A stretch of DNA of 57,114 bases from Cohnella sp. GbtcB17 (GCF_019091135.1 NZ_JAGXJW010000033.1:36027-93140); one strand, 5' to 3'; counted from the stretch's first letter, positions 18,235-26,986 are shown. Notes: a model not told the origin generated them from the sequence alone. Program-made: numbers and translations.

Positions 18235-18654
18235 ATGATTAAAGAGCTAGTCGAAGAAACGCAGTGGCTGGAAGCCTATCCGGTCATGAACGAGCTGCGG
18301 ACGAATTTGGACCAGGAGGCTTACCTTACCCTTCTGCGCGAGATGAACGCGGAAGGCTACAAGATGCTGGCACTGTACGACGGCGACCGGATCGTCGCGT
18401 TGGCCGGCATCATCATGCTGACGAATTTCTATTTTGGCAAGCATGTATTCGTCTACGACCTAGTCACCAAAGCTTCCGAACGCTCCAAGGGGCACGGCGA
18501 GACCCTGCTCGAATATGTCCACCAATATGCCAAAGACAACGGCTGCCAGACGGTGGCGCTTGAATCGGGACTTGCGCGCGTGGATGCTCACCGGTTTTAC
18601 GAGACAAAGATGGGTTATCGCAAACCCGGCTTCTCCTTTACCAAATCGCTTTGA
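18235..18654 (+). CDS. GNAT-family N-acetyltransferase
   Basis: 139-aa acetyl-CoA-dependent acetyltransferase. The region LVTKASERSKGHGETLLEYV carries the acetyl-CoA-binding loop (R/Q-x-x-G-x-G/A form, here RSKGHGE), followed by VALESGLARVDAHRFYETKMGY, the usual fourth-strand and helix block with the YE/FYE element. AAAGGGGG lies 7 bases before the ATG. Substrate unknown; such stand-alone GNATs modify small amines, amino acids or antibiotics. Confidence 0.88.
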   Translation: MIKELVEETQWLEAYPVMNELRTNLDQEAYLTLLREMNAEGYKMLALYDGDRIVALAGIIMLTNFYFGKHVFVYDLVTKASERSKGHGETLLEYVHQYAKDNGCQTVALESGLARVDAHRFYETKMGYRKPGFSFTKSL

Positions 18655-18717
18655 TCCCGCTATCCGCTCAACTTCGCCGCCCCTGCGGCAAAGCGCTCCC
18701 CTCTTCCCGCACCGAAG

Positions 18718-18743
18718 CGGCTAGGCACGCGTCTAGCCGTTTT
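18718..18743 (+). terminator. Possible terminator of the GNAT gene
   Basis: A 7-bp perfect stem CGGCTAG/CTAGCCG with an 8-base loop, followed by TTTT on the plus strand, about 63 bp past the stop codon. Confidence 0.5.
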
Positions 18744-18831
18744 GGCATACGGTGAGAAATAACGATCTCGAGCAGACGACGACTTCGGCCATCCCGAAAG
18801 GTGCCGATCTGCCGGTTCACGGGAGGACGAC

Positions 18832-19815
18832 ATGACCGACAAACGCGACGGCGAGCGTGAGCTTGAACAAGTACGAAGCATGCAGCTTCAATTCGAGGAA
18901 GCGAAAATCGACGCGCCTTACCCCCTCTATCCCAGCTACGGCACGGTCACGCGCTACGAGGACATCGCGATCAGCGTGCCCGAGCAGCGCCAATACCGCC
19001 AGCCGGGCATCGAGAGCTTGATGGTGCCGAAGCCGATCGTCGACAATCCGCATTATAAAGGCAGCGCCAAGCTCGAAGGCCGAGTCGCGCTGATCACCGG
19101 CGGCGACAGGGGCATCGGCGCTGCGGCCGCCATCGCCTTCGCCAAAGAAGGCCCCGACGTGGCGATCTCCTACCTGGACGAGCACGAGGACGCGGCGCGC
19201 ACCAAAGCCTGCATCGAAACGTACGGCCGAAACTGCCTATTATTGCCTGGCGACGTCCGCGACAAGGCAGTCAGCGAGTCGATCGTCCACGACACCGTCA
19301 ACGCCTTCGGACGGCTGGACGTCCTCGTCAACAACGTCGGCATCCAGTTCCAACAGAACGAGCTGGCGGACATCACCGACGAGCAGTTCGAGAACACGTT
19401 CAAGGTGAACTTTTTCTCGCATTTCCATACGACGCGCGCGGCCCTTTCATACCTGAAGCCCGGCGCTTCCATCATCGGCACGGCCTCGGTCGTCGCTTAC
19501 GTCGGCGAAAAAACGCTGCTCGACTACACCGCCACCAAAGGCGCGATCGTCGGCTGGACGCGCGCGCTGGCGCGCAACCTGGCGCCAAAGGGCATTCGCG
19601 CCAACGCGGCCGCCCCCGGGCCGATCTGGACCCCGCTCATACCGAGCAGCTTCTCCCCGGACCAAGTCGCCGTCTTCGGCACGGAGACGATGCTGGGCCG
19701 TCCCGGGCAGCCGTTCGAGCTCGCCCCGACGTATGTCTATCTCGCGTCGGACGACTCGCGCTACGTCACCGCGCAAGTTCTCCATGTCGACGGCGGCCAA
19801 TCGACGAGCAGCTGA
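18832..19815 (+). CDS. SDR-family oxidoreductase with N-terminal extension (general-stress type)
   Basis: 327-aa NAD(P)-dependent short-chain dehydrogenase. About 80 residues precede the Rossmann core, including PYPLYPSYG and a VPKPIVDNPHYKGSAKLEG lead-in typical of the YdaD/YghA group. The cofactor motif is TGGDRGIGAA, followed by NNVGIQ, the active-site Ser in GTASVVAY and YTATK (Tyr-x3-Lys). The C-terminus is DGGQSTSS. In B. subtilis the related YdaD is a SigB-controlled general stress protein; I looked for a SigB promoter upstream and did not find a convincing one. GGAGGAC precedes the ATG. Substrate unknown. It is convergent with the gene at 19840 (24-bp gap). Confidence 0.92.
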   Translation: MTDKRDGERELEQVRSMQLQFEEAKIDAPYPLYPSYGTVTRYEDIAISVPEQRQYRQPGIESLMVPKPIVDNPHYKGSAKLEGRVALITGGDRGIGAAAAIAFAKEGPDVAISYLDEHEDAARTKACIETYGRNCLLLPGDVRDKAVSESIVHDTVNAFGRLDVLVNNVGIQFQQNELADITDEQFENTFKVNFFSHFHTTRAALSYLKPGASIIGTASVVAYVGEKTLLDYTATKGAIVGWTRALARNLAPKGIRANAAAPGPIWTPLIPSSFSPDQVAVFGTETMLGRPGQPFELAPTYVYLASDDSRYVTAQVLHVDGGQSTSS

Positions 19816-19839
19816 ATCGTATGCCGTTCGGCATGCTAA

Positions 19840-20700
19840 CTAGCGGCGATCGCTCGATTTGAGAATGCCCGTGTCGTTGACGGGGTCGCCGAGCTTCTTT
19901 TCCGCAGCGATCTTCCCTTCCTGATCCAGCGCCTGTACAATATAAGGCAGTTCCGCGGACTCGGGCAGCAAGACGAACCAGAGCCTTCTGCCCGGTTCAT
20001 ATTCCACGATTTTCGATGCGTATTTACCCGGCTTCTCTCCGCCGATGATCACGATGACGCTGGAGACGGATGCGTCGGTCAACTCCCCGGCCACCAGCGG
20101 ATAAGGACCGGGCACACCTGGATATTTGTTCGGCATGGTCATATAACTCAGCAGCGAACGAACGCCCGCCTTCCCCGATTCGCCATAGCCGATCCCGTAA
20201 CCTGCGCCCATGGCCCATTTCCACCCCAGCCATGTGTGGCGCACGAATTCAACCTGCAGCTCCGTACCGTTCTGCTGCAAATTCCGCTTGATGAACAGCA
20301 GCACGCCGCCGTCCACCGCTTCGCGATGAACGACCTGCATCGTATCGAAACGCCGGAACTTCTCCACCGCTTCCTCCGGCGTCCGCCCGATCGGAATGTG
20401 CAACACGCTGCCGTTTAAACCCATCGCCTTCGACAGCCGCCGATCCGCATAGCCGCCCGGCCCTTCGTAGGCATAACCGAGTCCCGCAGCCAACAGCAGC
20501 AACACCCCAATCGCTGCGACTATCCCGATCGCCCACCTGCGCCTCCAATGCTTGACGGCGGATTCACGTTCACTTACGCGAGTCAAAATAGAGACCAGCC
20601 TCCGATCGTCGGGACGACGGCGCTCACGTAAAGGCGGTTCTCTTAGCCGTGCGAACAGCGCGTCTTGCCTCCGTTCGTTATCAGTCCTCCGACCATCCAT
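19840..20700 (-). CDS. Membrane-anchored partner of the ECF sigma factor (probable anti-sigma/regulator)
   Basis: 286 aa with an Arg-rich cytoplasmic N-terminus (MDGRRTDNERRQDALFARLR, about 1-50), one membrane segment (about 54-76, AIGIVAAIGVLLLLAAGLGYAY) and an extracytoplasmic domain of about 200 residues. The N-terminal region does not show the HxxxCxxC zinc motif of ZAS anti-sigma factors. Its start lies inside the end of the sigma gene (20-bp overlap, ribosome site GAAGGGAGAGGG), so it is coupled to it; that arrangement is typical for membrane anti-sigma factors. The sensing domain is not one I recognise. The anti-sigma role is inferred from position and topology. Confidence 0.78.
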   Translation of the reverse strand: MDGRRTDNERRQDALFARLREPPLRERRRPDDRRLVSILTRVSERESAVKHWRRRWAIGIVAAIGVLLLLAAGLGYAYEGPGGYADRRLSKAMGLNGSVLHIPIGRTPEEAVEKFRRFDTMQVVHREAVDGGVLLFIKRNLQQNGTELQVEFVRHTWLGWKWAMGAGYGIGYGESGKAGVRSLLSYMTMPNKYPGVPGPYPLVAGELTDASVSSVIVIIGGEKPGKYASKIVEYEPGRRLWFVLLPESAELPYIVQALDQEGKIAAEKKLGDPVNDTGILKSSDRR

Positions 20701-21241
20701 CGATTCCCTCTCCCTTCAACCGCTCGGACAGCATCGCCCTGCCTCTGTAGAGCCTCGACTTCACCGTACCTTCCGCAACACCGAGCAGCTCCGCAATCTC
20801 GCCGTAGGACCACTCATAGTGAGCAAACAGAATGATCGGTTCACGGTATTTTCTCGGCAGGCGCCACACCTCCGCCCATACTTCGTTCGCCAACTCGTTC
20901 CGCCAATATTCACTCTCCGCCGACGCGCCGCCCCGACCGTCCGGGATCAAACCGACGAGCTTCACCTTTCGCCAAAAGGCCGACTTCCGATAATTAAACG
21001 CCGTATTGCGCGCGATCCGAAACAGCCAGTTTTTAACCGGCCCCTCTCCCCGATAAGCATCGATGGCCCGCATCGCCTGCACGAACGTATCCTGCGCAAC
21101 ATCCTCCGCCAGATGCTCCCGCCTTGTCAGAAACAACGCATACTGCCAGACGTCGTGCCAATGCTTGGCGATCAGATCGGCCATCTCGCCCGCATCCAGT
21201 CCGACGCGATATACGAGATCGCTATCCTCCACATCCGCCAA
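20681..21241 (-). CDS. ECF-type RNA polymerase sigma factor
   Basis: 186-aa sigma-70 family factor with only regions 2 and 4. Region 2 includes HLAEDVAQDTFVQAMRA and VKNWLFRIARNTAFNYRK; region 4 includes LPRKYREPIILFAHYEWSY and IAELLGVAEGTVKSRLYRGR. It resembles the SigM/SigW/SigV class. The start is uncertain: TTG at 21241 follows a G-rich stretch (GGGGAAGGGGGCGAGG), while a GTG three codons later is also possible. It overlaps its presumed anti-sigma gene. Upstream lies a 47-bp tandem-repeat array; no autoregulatory ECF promoter could be identified by eye. Confidence 0.92.
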   Translation of the reverse strand: MADVEDSDLVYRVGLDAGEMADLIAKHWHDVWQYALFLTRREHLAEDVAQDTFVQAMRAIDAYRGEGPVKNWLFRIARNTAFNYRKSAFWRKVKLVGLIPDGRGGASAESEYWRNELANEVWAEVWRLPRKYREPIILFAHYEWSYGEIAELLGVAEGTVKSRLYRGRAMLSERLKGEGIDGWSED

Positions 21242-21303
21242 CCGCCTCGCCCCCTTCCCCCTAAAGACAACGCAGCTCCCGCCTTAGTTCCACTTCTTTT
21301 GCA

Positions 21304-21530
21304 TTTTATCGATATCCCCTTCAGTCAGGAAACCATTCGCGATTCACACTTTTGAACGTTATCCCCTTCAGTCAGGAAATAACCAGCCGTTTCACTCATT
21401 TGAACAATATCCCTTTCACTCAGGAAACAATCTGCGATTCACGCTTTTGAACGATATCCCCTCCAGTCAGGAAACAATCTGCAATTCACACTTTTGAACG
21501 ATATCCCTTTCAGTCAGGATTTCTCACCGT
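21304..21530 (-). repeat. Tandem-repeat array A, about 47-bp unit, 5 copies
   Basis: TATCCC marks in each unit are at 21313, 21360, 21408, 21455 and 21502 (intervals 47, 48, 47, 47). The core on the minus strand is TTTCCTGACTGAAGGGG then ATATCGTTCAAA; the rest of the unit (GTGTGAATTGCAGATTG type) is also conserved. It lies upstream of the ECF sigma gene. Confidence 0.92.
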
Positions 21531-21609
21531 TCACCAAACTTTATTTTATCGCCCCAACCTGTCACCGCCCCTTACCACCTCATGGAAGATACATTAAAAC
21601 TGTGATGAA

Positions 21610-21880
21610 CTACGGCCTTCCTGCGCGAAAGGGATACCGTTCAAACGGGGACGAATATGCCCTTCCTGTGCGAAGGGGATACCGTTCAAACGGAGACGAA
21701 TATGTCCTTCCTGTTCGAAGGGGATACCGTTCAAATGGGACAAACTATGACTTTCCTGTGCGGAGGGGATACCGTTCAAATGGGACAAACTATGACCTTC
21801 CTGTGCAAAGGGGATACCGTTCAAATGGGACGCACCATGTACATTCCTGCGCGAAGGGGATACTGTTCAAACGGACGAAC
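21610..21880 (+). repeat. Tandem-repeat array B, 45-bp unit, 6 copies
   Basis: GGGATAC marks at 21631, 21676, 21721, 21766, 21811 and 21857 (intervals 45, 45, 45, 45, 46). The core on the plus strand is TTCCTGTGCGAAGGGG then ATACCGTTCAAA, i.e. the same core as array A in the opposite orientation. Confidence 0.92.
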
Positions 21881-21970
21881 GTAACGGTACGCGCGAAAAG
21901 CCATCCGTTCTTCCGGCACAAACCGGGATAGCGGATGGCTGTATATAAAGTGTGAGCTCAAAACGCGATC

Positions 21971-24613
21971 TCACACGGTTTGTAGTTGCTCCGCGGCGGG
22001 CTCTTCGGCCTGCCGAATATCCACCGCCAGACCGCCGTCCGACGCTTCGACGGTCATGATGGAGCCTTCGGGCGCCGAACCTGCGATCAGCGCCCTCGCT
22101 ACACGCGTCTCGAGATGACGCTGGATAAACCGCTTCAGTGGACGCGCGCCGTAGACGGGATCGAAGCCTTCTTTTGCGATGAATCGGACGGCGTCGTCCG
22201 TCAATCGCAGGGCGATGCCGCGCTCGGACAGGCGGTCTGCCAGGCCGCGTGCCAGCTTGCGTACGATCGATTCGATCTCGACGCGCGACAGCGGCTTGAA
22301 CAGGACGATATCGTCCACGCGGTTCAGGAATTCCGGCCGGAAGTGTCCGGACAGTTCTTTCATGACGCGGTCGCGTACGGCCGGCGCGATGTCGCCGTTG
22401 TCGTCCACGCCCTGCAGCAGGTGCGGGGAGCCGATGTTCGACGTCATGATGACGATCGTGTTTTTAAAATCGACGACACGTCCTTGCGAGTCCGTCAGGC
22501 GGCCGTCATCGAGCAACTGCAGCAGGACGTTGAATACGTCCGGATGCGCTTTTTCGACTTCGTCTAGCAGCACAACGGTGTATGGCTGCCTGCGAACGGC
22601 CTCGGTGAGCTGCCCGCCCTCCTCGTAGCCCACGTACCCGGGAGGCGCGCCGACGAGACGCGACACGCTGTGCTTTTCCATATACTCTGACATGTCGATC
22701 CGGATCATACCGTCCTCGCGGTCGAACAGCGTTGCCGCCAGCGCCTTGGCCAGCTCCGTCTTGCCGACGCCCGTCGGCCCCAGGAACAGGAACGAGCCGA
22801 TCGGGCGGTTCGGATCCTGGATGCCCGCGCGAGCCCGCAGTACGGCGTCGGCCACAAGACCGACGGCCTCCTCTTGGCCGACGACGCGCTCGTGCAGCGT
22901 CTCCTCCAGGCGCAGTAGCTTGTCGCGCTCGCCTTCGACCAAACGCTTGACCGGGATCCCCGTCCAACGCGAGACGATGTCGGCGATCTCTTCCTCGGTC
23001 ACGGACTCCCGCAGCAGGCGGGATTCCCCTTCTTGCTCGGCTGCTTCCTCCGCCGCCTTGAGCTGACGCTCCAGATCGGGGATGATGCCGTAGCTCAGCT
23101 CCGCCGAACGGTTCAGGTCGTATTCCTCCTGCGCGTCCGCCAAGTCCTTGCGCGCCTGCTCAAGCCGCTTTTGCAGCTCGCGCACGCCTTGAATCGCAGC
23201 TTTTTCTTTTTCCCAGCGCGCCATCATGCCCAGATGCTTCTCCTTCAGATCCGCCAGCTCCCGCTGAAGCGACTCCAGCCGGCGCTTGCTCGCGTCGTCG
23301 GACTCCTTCTTGAGCGCGGCTTCTTCGATCTCCATCTGCATCATGCGGCGCATGACTTCGTCCATCTCACCGGGCATCGAATCGATCTCCGTGCGGATCA
23401 TCGCGCAGGCTTCGTCGACCAGGTCGATCGCCTTGTCCGGCAGAAAGCGGTCCGCGATATACCGGTTGGACAAGGTTCCGGCCGCTACAAGGGCGCTGTC
23501 GTGGATTTTAACGCCGTGATGGAGCTCGAAGCGTTCTTTCAATCCGCGCAAAATGGAAATCGTATCTTCGACGTTCGGCTCGCTGACGAGCACCTGCTGG
23601 AATCTGCGCTCGAGGGCCGGGTCCTTTTCGATATACGACCGGTATTCGTCGAGCGTCGTCGCGCCGATACAGTGAAGCTCGCCCCGCGCAAGCATCGGCT
23701 TGAGCATGTTGCCCGCATCCATCGCGCCTTCGGTCTTGCCTGCGCCGACGATCGTATGCAGCTCGTCGATGAACAGGATGATCCGGCCGTCGCTCTCCTT
23801 TACTTCCTTCAGCACGGCTTGAAGCCGTTCCTCGAATTCCCCGCGATACTTCGCGCCGGCGACGAGCGCGCTCATGTCCAGCGAGAATACCGTCTTGTCC
23901 TTAAGCCCCTCCGGCACATCCTTGCGGACAATCCGCTGGGCCAAGCCTTCGACGATCGCCGTCTTGCCGACGCCCGGTTCGCCGATGAGCACCGGGTTGT
24001 TCTTCGTCTTGCGAGAAAGAATGCGGATAACCCGCCGTATCTCGCTGTCCCGGCCGATGACCGGGTCGACCTTGCCCGCCCGCACTTCGGCGACGAGATC
24101 GCGCCCGTATTTTTCCAACACCTCGTACGTCGCTTCCGGCTCCCGGCTCGTCACGCGCTGATGGCCGCGTATCTCCTTGAGGACGGCCAGCAGCCGATCC
24201 CGCGTGAGGCCGAAGGCATCGAACAGCTCGCGCACGTCGCGGTTGCCGTCCCTCGGCGCGGAGGCCATCGCGAGCGCCGCATGCTCGACCGCGACGTATT
24301 CATCCGTCATCGACGCAGCTTCGCGCTCAGCTTGCTCCAGCAAGGCTACGAGCGCAGGCGATGCGTACCGCTTGACCGAATCCGAACCGCCGACGCGCGG
24401 GCGCTTCATCAAACGTCCCATCGCTTGCCGATCCATCTCGGCCGGCTGAATGTCGGCACGCTGCAGCAGTCTTGGCAGCAGTCCGTCCTGCTGCTTCAGC
24501 AGCGCCGCGAGCAAGTGGAGCGAATCGATCTCCGGATGCCCGCTCGCGCCGGCCAGCGACTGCGCGCCTGCGACCGCTTCCTGCAGCTTTTGCGTATATT
24601 TGTTGAAGTCCAT
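21971..24613 (-). CDS. clpB: ClpB protein disaggregase
   Basis: 880-aa AAA+ hexameric chaperone that threads aggregated proteins together with DnaK/DnaJ. The N-terminal Clp_N repeat domain runs about 1-145; AAA1 has Walker A GEPGVGKTA and Walker B ILFIDELHT; the long coiled-coil middle domain (about 405-525, rich in EEAALKKESDDASKRRLESL type heptads) distinguishes ClpB from ClpC/ClpE; AAA2 has GPTGVGKTELAKAL and VVLLDEVEKAHP. The start is the second ATG (MDFNKYTQKL), 6 bases after GGGGAG; the ATG two codons earlier abuts that site. It follows the dnaJ-like gene by 78 bp on the same strand and is very likely cotranscribed with it under CtsR control. Confidence 0.97.
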   Translation of the reverse strand: MDFNKYTQKLQEAVAGAQSLAGASGHPEIDSLHLLAALLKQQDGLLPRLLQRADIQPAEMDRQAMGRLMKRPRVGGSDSVKRYASPALVALLEQAEREAASMTDEYVAVEHAALAMASAPRDGNRDVRELFDAFGLTRDRLLAVLKEIRGHQRVTSREPEATYEVLEKYGRDLVAEVRAGKVDPVIGRDSEIRRVIRILSRKTKNNPVLIGEPGVGKTAIVEGLAQRIVRKDVPEGLKDKTVFSLDMSALVAGAKYRGEFEERLQAVLKEVKESDGRIILFIDELHTIVGAGKTEGAMDAGNMLKPMLARGELHCIGATTLDEYRSYIEKDPALERRFQQVLVSEPNVEDTISILRGLKERFELHHGVKIHDSALVAAGTLSNRYIADRFLPDKAIDLVDEACAMIRTEIDSMPGEMDEVMRRMMQMEIEEAALKKESDDASKRRLESLQRELADLKEKHLGMMARWEKEKAAIQGVRELQKRLEQARKDLADAQEEYDLNRSAELSYGIIPDLERQLKAAEEAAEQEGESRLLRESVTEEEIADIVSRWTGIPVKRLVEGERDKLLRLEETLHERVVGQEEAVGLVADAVLRARAGIQDPNRPIGSFLFLGPTGVGKTELAKALAATLFDREDGMIRIDMSEYMEKHSVSRLVGAPPGYVGYEEGGQLTEAVRRQPYTVVLLDEVEKAHPDVFNVLLQLLDDGRLTDSQGRVVDFKNTIVIMTSNIGSPHLLQGVDDNGDIAPAVRDRVMKELSGHFRPEFLNRVDDIVLFKPLSRVEIESIVRKLARGLADRLSERGIALRLTDDAVRFIAKEGFDPVYGARPLKRFIQRHLETRVARALIAGSAPEGSIMTVEASDGGLAVDIRQAEEPAAEQLQTV

Positions 24614-24691
24614 AAACATCTCCCCTTATCGGTTAAAATGGTGTCCCGCTTGCGGCGGATTCATGCCGGTCAAGCGAATGCCTCGGAATCA

Positions 24692-25717
24692 TCAGCTTCT
24701 TGAACGCGGCTTGATGCCTGCCTTGAAGCTGCTGCTTTCCGCGAGTCGTCTGTAAAGCTCCCGCTCCGCCTCACCCTGATTCGGCGGTATGACAAGCGCG
24801 ACGTCGAACAGGATGTCGCCATAGCCGCCGTCCTTGCGGCGCAGGCCCTTGCCCGGTATGCGCAGCTGCTTGCCCGCGGGAAAGTCCGGCGGAATCCGAA
24901 GCTTGACCTGTCCGCCGTCCGGCAGTCGGACGACCGCTTCTCCGCCCAGCACGACCTGCCACGGCGCGGCCTCCATCGTCGCGCGCAAATCTCCGTCTTC
25001 GCCGAGCGCATACGATGCATTCGGCTCGACGGACAGCTCAATCAGCAGCTCGTCGCCTTCCTGCAAGCCGTTCGCACCGTCTCCCTTGAGCCGGATGACG
25101 GTGCCGTCAGCCATCCGTTCGGGCAGGCGCAGCGCGATGTCTTTGGTCCCGACGCTAACGTTGACCTTGGCGCCCTGCCAAGCCTGCTCCAGGCTGACGT
25201 TCAGCTTGGCATGCTGCGTTCGTCCGCTCGCGCCGAACGGATCGAAGCCCGACGGGCCCCAAGCGTTTTCGGCTCCGAACCCGTTTGGACCGCCGCCGTA
25301 AGCGCCGTAACCGCGCGTCCCGCCGGCCGCGTCGCCGTAACCGCCTATTCCACCTTTTCCGAAGAGCATCTCGTACAGCTCCTCCTCGGATAACCCCGCC
25401 GCGCCTTGACCGCCGCTGCTCCAGCTCCATGTGCCGCCGTTCGACGCGCCGTTCGATCCGCCGCTGCCGCCTGCCCGTCCCGCATACTCGCGCCGCATCG
25501 ACGCGTATCGCTGCTCTTCTTCGTAGGCCTGCCTCTTATCGTCATGGCTCAATATGTCATAAGCCTCCGCGATCTCCTTGAACTTCGACTCGGCCTCGGG
25601 GGCTTTGTTCACGTCGGGATGCCACTTCTTGGCCAGCTTCTGGTAAGCCTTCTTGATGTCCTGCTTCGTCGCGTCCTTGCCGACGCCAAGCACTTCATAC
25701 GGATTGCCGATCGTCAT
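24692..25717 (-). CDS. DnaJ-family co-chaperone without zinc finger (CbpA-like)
   Basis: 341-aa J-domain protein. The J-domain (about 4-68) contains the HPD motif (KKWHPDVNK) needed to stimulate DnaK. Next comes a Gly/Ser/Asn-rich region (about 78-165), then the two-barrel C-terminal substrate-binding part (LNVSLEQAWQGAKVNV, RLPDGGQVKLRIPP, GKGLRRKDGGYGDILFDVAL). The four CxxCxGxG zinc repeats of classical DnaJ are absent, so this is a CbpA/type II form. It is the first gene before clpB and is preceded by a sigma-A promoter with a CtsR box. Pairing a J-protein with the disaggregase in one CtsR operon suggests a dedicated aggregate-targeting partner; that is inference. Confidence 0.92.
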   Translation of the reverse strand: MTIGNPYEVLGVGKDATKQDIKKAYQKLAKKWHPDVNKAPEAESKFKEIAEAYDILSHDDKRQAYEEEQRYASMRREYAGRAGGSGGSNGASNGGTWSWSSGGQGAAGLSEEELYEMLFGKGGIGGYGDAAGGTRGYGAYGGGPNGFGAENAWGPSGFDPFGASGRTQHAKLNVSLEQAWQGAKVNVSVGTKDIALRLPERMADGTVIRLKGDGANGLQEGDELLIELSVEPNASYALGEDGDLRATMEAAPWQVVLGGEAVVRLPDGGQVKLRIPPDFPAGKQLRIPGKGLRRKDGGYGDILFDVALVIPPNQGEAERELYRRLAESSSFKAGIKPRSRS

Positions 25718-25745
25718 GGCGCATCTCCTCCCCCGGGCGGTCTTG

Positions 25746-25762
25746 TCTGACCTTTTTTGACC
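25746..25762 (-). promoter_or_regulatory. CtsR operator
   Basis: Two tandem heptads on the minus strand, GGTCAAA (25756-25762) and GGTCAGA (25746-25752), separated by three A. This is the CtsR consensus layout. The box covers the predicted transcription start, so CtsR would block the dnaJ-like/clpB promoter. Confidence 0.88.
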
Positions 25763-25770
25763 TTAATGAC

Positions 25771-25799
25771 ATTATAGACCTGTGAAACGAATATGCCAA
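25771..25799 (-). promoter_or_regulatory. Sigma-A promoter of the dnaJ-like/clpB operon
   Basis: Minus strand: -35 TTGGCA (25794-25799), 17-bp spacer, -10 TATAAT (25771-25776), directly upstream of the CtsR box. Confidence 0.88.
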
Positions 25800-26038
25800 A
25801 GCCGGTCTGAGGCGATTTAGAGCGAATATTTGCTTCTAATCGGTATGTTGCTTGCTCATACGGCTTCTCTTGACTAATGCTGACCTTTAATAAGTTATAA
25901 AATGAATAGCTCGCTGTAGCTAACCTCCTTGCGGTCCGGCGGGTTCGCTCTTCCGTCGGGCATCATCGCCAAAATCCCCTCCGCCTGCGCGAAGGGGATA
26001 ACGTTAAAACGTTTGATATGCCTATGCTGCCTCCAGCG
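25800..26038. other. Intergenic region with one solitary repeat copy
   Basis: No gene seen. It contains a single copy of the array A/B core (25982-26010) close to the 3' end of the nucleoside hydrolase gene. Confidence 0.5.
25982..26010 (+). repeat. Solitary copy of the array A/B core
   Basis: CCTGCGCGAAGGGGATAACG then TTAAAA matches the plus-strand core of array B (CCTGTGCGAAGGGGATACCG then TTCAAA) with three differences over 26 bp, more than 4 kb away from the arrays. Confidence 0.75.
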
Positions 26039-26986
26039 TCACTCCCCGTCGTCCCGTCCTTCGGCCGCTCTTCTGTCTAATTTCGCAAACAAATCCCGGA
26101 AAATCGCATCCCGATCGACATGCGTCACATACCGAATCGGATGGCGTCCGTCCGCCTCAAGCCAGCGGCAATCGTCGGTCACCTGCGGACTTGGCGTCAG
26201 CTCGCTCGGACACCAGTCTGGCTGGACCAGCCATGCGATCGCCGACAGGTCCCAGATCACTCGCGAACGCCCGGTGTGATCGTCCATGCATCCGAGATAC
26301 GTCTCATAGAGGTACTGCCCGAGCGGCCCTTTATCCTTGACGTAGTCCCGCAGCTCGGACAGCGTCGTCGTCAGATGCGACACGACGCCCATGCAGGGCA
26401 GCAGAACAAGCGGTACGCCCGAGTCCAGCACGACGCGCGTCGCGTGCAGATCCTGCGCGAGATTGAACTCGCGCGTATCCGGCCAATGAAAGGCGTGGCC
26501 TCCGAGCCAGACGAGCACGATCCGGTCCGCCACGGCAGGCTCGAGCAGCAGCGCCGACGCGACGTTCGTGATCGCGCCGATGGCGACGACGTATAGCGGA
26601 TCGTCTTCCCCGCGCGCCAGCGCCCGGCGAATCAAATCGCGTGCGGCGTCGCTCTCGACAGGCTCGTCGGGACCGGGCATATAAGCCGTCGATCCCCGGT
26701 ATACGGGCAGCGTCTCCATGCCGGCGAGCGACCGGATCTTCAATATTTCCCGGTAGCTCTTCTCCATGCCGTCCGCAGGCCCGTCGGACAGCTCGTTGTG
26801 AAACGGAGCCGCGTGCACGGCCTCGACCTCCAGCGCCTCCGGCGAACATAACGCATAGATCAGGGCGAATTGGTCGTCGATCTCATTGTAAGTGTCTGTA
26901 TCCAGCACGATGGACACTTTTTTCCCCGGGTGCGCCAGCCGCCTGACGCGACGATCCTCCTCCGTTGCCACGTACGGCGTTATCAT
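26039..26986 (-). CDS. Inosine/uridine-preferring nucleoside hydrolase family protein
   Basis: 315-aa IUNH-family N-ribohydrolase that splits a nucleoside to base and ribose, probably in the cytoplasm since no signal peptide is seen. The calcium-binding signature is DTDTYNEIDDQ (the family usually has DxDxxxDD near the N-terminus; here YNEIDD). Later elements are PVYRGS, AIGAITNVASALL and the metal-binding region EFNLAQDLHATRVVL. The start at 26986 is chosen because AGAGAGG lies 11 bases upstream; a longer frame to 27037 reads into the probable promoter. It is divergent from an AraC regulator that is the natural candidate controller. The substrate is not certain. Confidence 0.88.
   Translation of the reverse strand: MITPYVATEEDRRVRRLAHPGKKVSIVLDTDTYNEIDDQFALIYALCSPEALEVEAVHAAPFHNELSDGPADGMEKSYREILKIRSLAGMETLPVYRGSTAYMPGPDEPVESDAARDLIRRALARGEDDPLYVVAIGAITNVASALLLEPAVADRIVLVWLGGHAFHWPDTREFNLAQDLHATRVVLDSGVPLVLLPCMGVVSHLTTTLSELRDYVKDKGPLGQYLYETYLGCMDDHTGRSRVIWDLSAIAWLVQPDWCPSELTPSPQVTDDCRWLEADGRHPIRYVTHVDRDAIFRDLFAKLDRRAAEGRDDGE

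Larger units (their letters stand above)
21242..21970. other. Intergenic region filled by two inverted tandem-repeat arrays
   Basis: No gene. The region holds array A (21304-21530) and array B (21610-21880). The long reading frames across array B arise only because its 45-bp unit is a multiple of three. Confidence 0.75.

Noticed and set aside
18655..18831. SigB-type promoter upstream of the SDR gene
   Set aside because: A GTTT is present but no GGGTAT-like element at the right distance, so the general-stress promoter is not supported.
21494..21931. 145-codon plus-strand frame across array B
   Set aside because: Made of 45-bp DNA repeats, no convincing ribosome site, an indel (46 bp) near the end, and the sister array A has a 47-bp unit that cannot be coding.
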